Source: Acidobacteriota bacterium (lineage in GTDB: Bacteria; Acidobacteriota; Vicinamibacteria; Vicinamibacterales; UBA8438). Taken from it: DNA of 5,814 bases. The notes below the pieces were generated by a model, which was given only the letters and a program-made list of their open reading frames with translations, made no database searches and was not told where the DNA came from. The translations under genes and the position numbers were made by a program. How positions within the stretch are numbered: position 1 is the first letter of the stretch; each line of letters opens with the position of its first letter. Location: assembly GCA_011523485.1 (NCBI GenBank), contig WTGR01000169.1, positions 1-5,814 of the forward strand, given 5' to 3'. Positions 4,955 to 5,814 of this stretch are shown one piece after another.

Positions 4955-5814
4955 TCAGAGGGTCTCCAGGTCCGTCCGGCCCTCGAGCGCCCGCAGGCCG
5001 GCCGCCAGCACACGCCGCGCCTCGTCGTCCGGCAACCCGGCCTCCAGCACGTCCCGCACGAACTGGCCGCGTACGGTCTGCTCCCGGCCTATCTCCTCGA
5101 CGTCGTAGCCGGCGTGCAGGGCGGAGAAGCGGACCTGGACGGCATCGAAGGACCGGAGCAGCGCCTGGCGCAGATCCTCCTCGCGGAGGTCGACCTCGGG
5201 ATGCAGCTCGCCCTCCACCGTCAGCCGCGCGACGCCGCGCCGGCCGTCCGCAACCCGTCCCAGGTGATCGCGTACCGCCTGCTGCGAGGTGCAGCCGGTG
5301 ATGTCGAGCAACAGGTCGTGCGCGGCCGTCGCTGCGACGAGGCGCCGCTCTCGCGTCACCGAACCGTCCCCGCCGATGATGGCCACCACCGCGCCGCGCT
5401 CGCCATCCTCCCCGAACGCCAGCGGATCCGGATTTCCGGGGTAGGTGTGGCGCGCCGCGTCCCGCGGCCGGTGGTAGTGGCCGAGGAACGCATGCTGCAG
5501 GCCGGCGCGCTCGATGTCCTGCGCGTCGAACGGGGCGTGCGGTTGCTTCTTGCCGCCTTGCTCGGCGAGTCCCGTCCGCTCCGCGGCATGGCAGAGCGCC
5601 ACGTGCACGCCGGGTCCCTCCGCCAGGAATCCTTCGAAGAAGTTGCCCGTGTTCGCCGGGGCGCAGTGGGCGGCGCCCCACAGGGTCGGGCCGTTGCCGA
5701 GGTCTACGGGCTGCAGGCGCGGCTCGCGGAAGACGTGGACGTTGGGGCTCCAGTCGACGAGCGCGTAGAGACTGTCCGGACCGTACCAGTCGTGATTGCC
5801 CGGCGCGATGTAGA
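4955..5814 (-). CDS. Calcineurin-like metallophosphoesterase, SbcD/YhaO-type DNA nuclease, 5' end outside window
   Basis: Probable metal-dependent DNA exo/endonuclease working with the downstream ATPase. The frame is open to the right edge and 285 residues are visible. Metal-site motifs appear in family order: PGNHD at visible residues 4-8, the single histidine in VHVALCHA (His75), and GHYHRP (His112 and His114). The first two motifs (DxH and GDxxD) should lie upstream of the window. After GHYH comes YPGNPDPLAFGEDG, the product-side loop common in SbcD-like nucleases ('YPGSP...' type). About 150 further residues form a C-terminal region probably used to dock on the ATPase. The stop (TGA, 4957-4955) is three bases from the ATPase ATG, a strong sign of an operon. 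A general phosphodiesterase is the alternative, but the ATPase neighbour favours a nuclease. Confidence 0.88.
   Translation of the reverse strand, partial: YIAPGNHDWYGPDSLYALVDWSPNVHVFREPRLQPVDLGNGPTLWGAAHCAPANTGNFFEGFLAEGPGVHVALCHAAERTGLAEQGGKKQPHAPFDAQDIERAGLQHAFLGHYHRPRDAARHTYPGNPDPLAFGEDGERGAVVAIIGGDGSVTRERRLVAATAAHDLLLDITGCTSQQAVRDHLGRVADGRRGVARLTVEGELHPEVDLREEDLRQALLRSFDAVQVRFSALHAGYDVEEIGREQTVRGQFVRDVLEAGLPDDEARRVLAAGLRALEGRTDLETL

Noticed and set aside
3864..5681. Minus-strand open frame of 605 codons
   Set aside because: It crosses both the nuclease and ATPase genes in another frame and is almost entirely Arg/Gly/Ala/Pro, a GC-driven shadow. The real frames carry GNHD, GHYH and Walker motifs.

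Overview
The window is GC-rich bacterial chromosomal DNA. Its style suggests an Acidobacteriota (Vicinamibacteria-like) or similar environmental bacterium, possibly from a metagenome assembly: an exported M28 peptidase, a Phd/PIN toxin-antitoxin pair, near-leaderless promoter spacing and few intergenic bases. That taxonomic guess is an inference and is weak. No rRNA, tRNA, CRISPR array, insertion sequence or phage gene is visible.

Layout, left to right. (1) The C-terminal part of a CPA2-type cation/proton antiporter runs off the left edge (+). (2) A short gap after it holds a roughly 117-bp remnant of an S9 prolyl-oligopeptidase/oligopeptidase B gene (+), including the nucleophile-serine motif. 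(3) A complete secreted M28 zinc metallopeptidase lies on the minus strand. (4) A 191-bp divergent control region follows, with a clear -10 element and ribosome binding site for the peptidase and a likely near-leaderless promoter for the next operon. (5) A two-gene toxin-antitoxin operon (+) encodes a Phd/YefM-like antitoxin and a PIN-domain (VapC-type) toxin, with overlapping start and stop codons. (6) A perfect 271-bp tandem duplication covers the 3' ends of the toxin and of the convergent ATPase gene. (7) On the minus strand, a metallophosphoesterase gene (5' end outside the window) and an SMC-like ATPase gene with two central membrane segments are separated by 3 bases. They resemble the SbcD/SbcC and Bacillus YhaO/YhaN nuclease-ATPase pairs.

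The most notable structural feature is the 271-bp duplication. Its breakpoints share a 9-base microhomology (ACCGCCTGC). Collapsing it to one copy gives an ancestor in which the toxin and ATPase genes overlapped tail-to-tail by 17 bp. Because the unit carries both gene tails, both proteins remain intact, and a silent second toxin tail and a second ATPase tail sit between them. The nuclease-ATPase pair probably acts in DNA-end processing. The toxin-antitoxin pair is a separate module, and the antiporter and peptidase are probably unrelated neighbours. I see no convincing evidence for an entirely new multi-gene system here. The compact membrane-spanning ATPase with its nuclease partner is the best candidate for functional follow-up.
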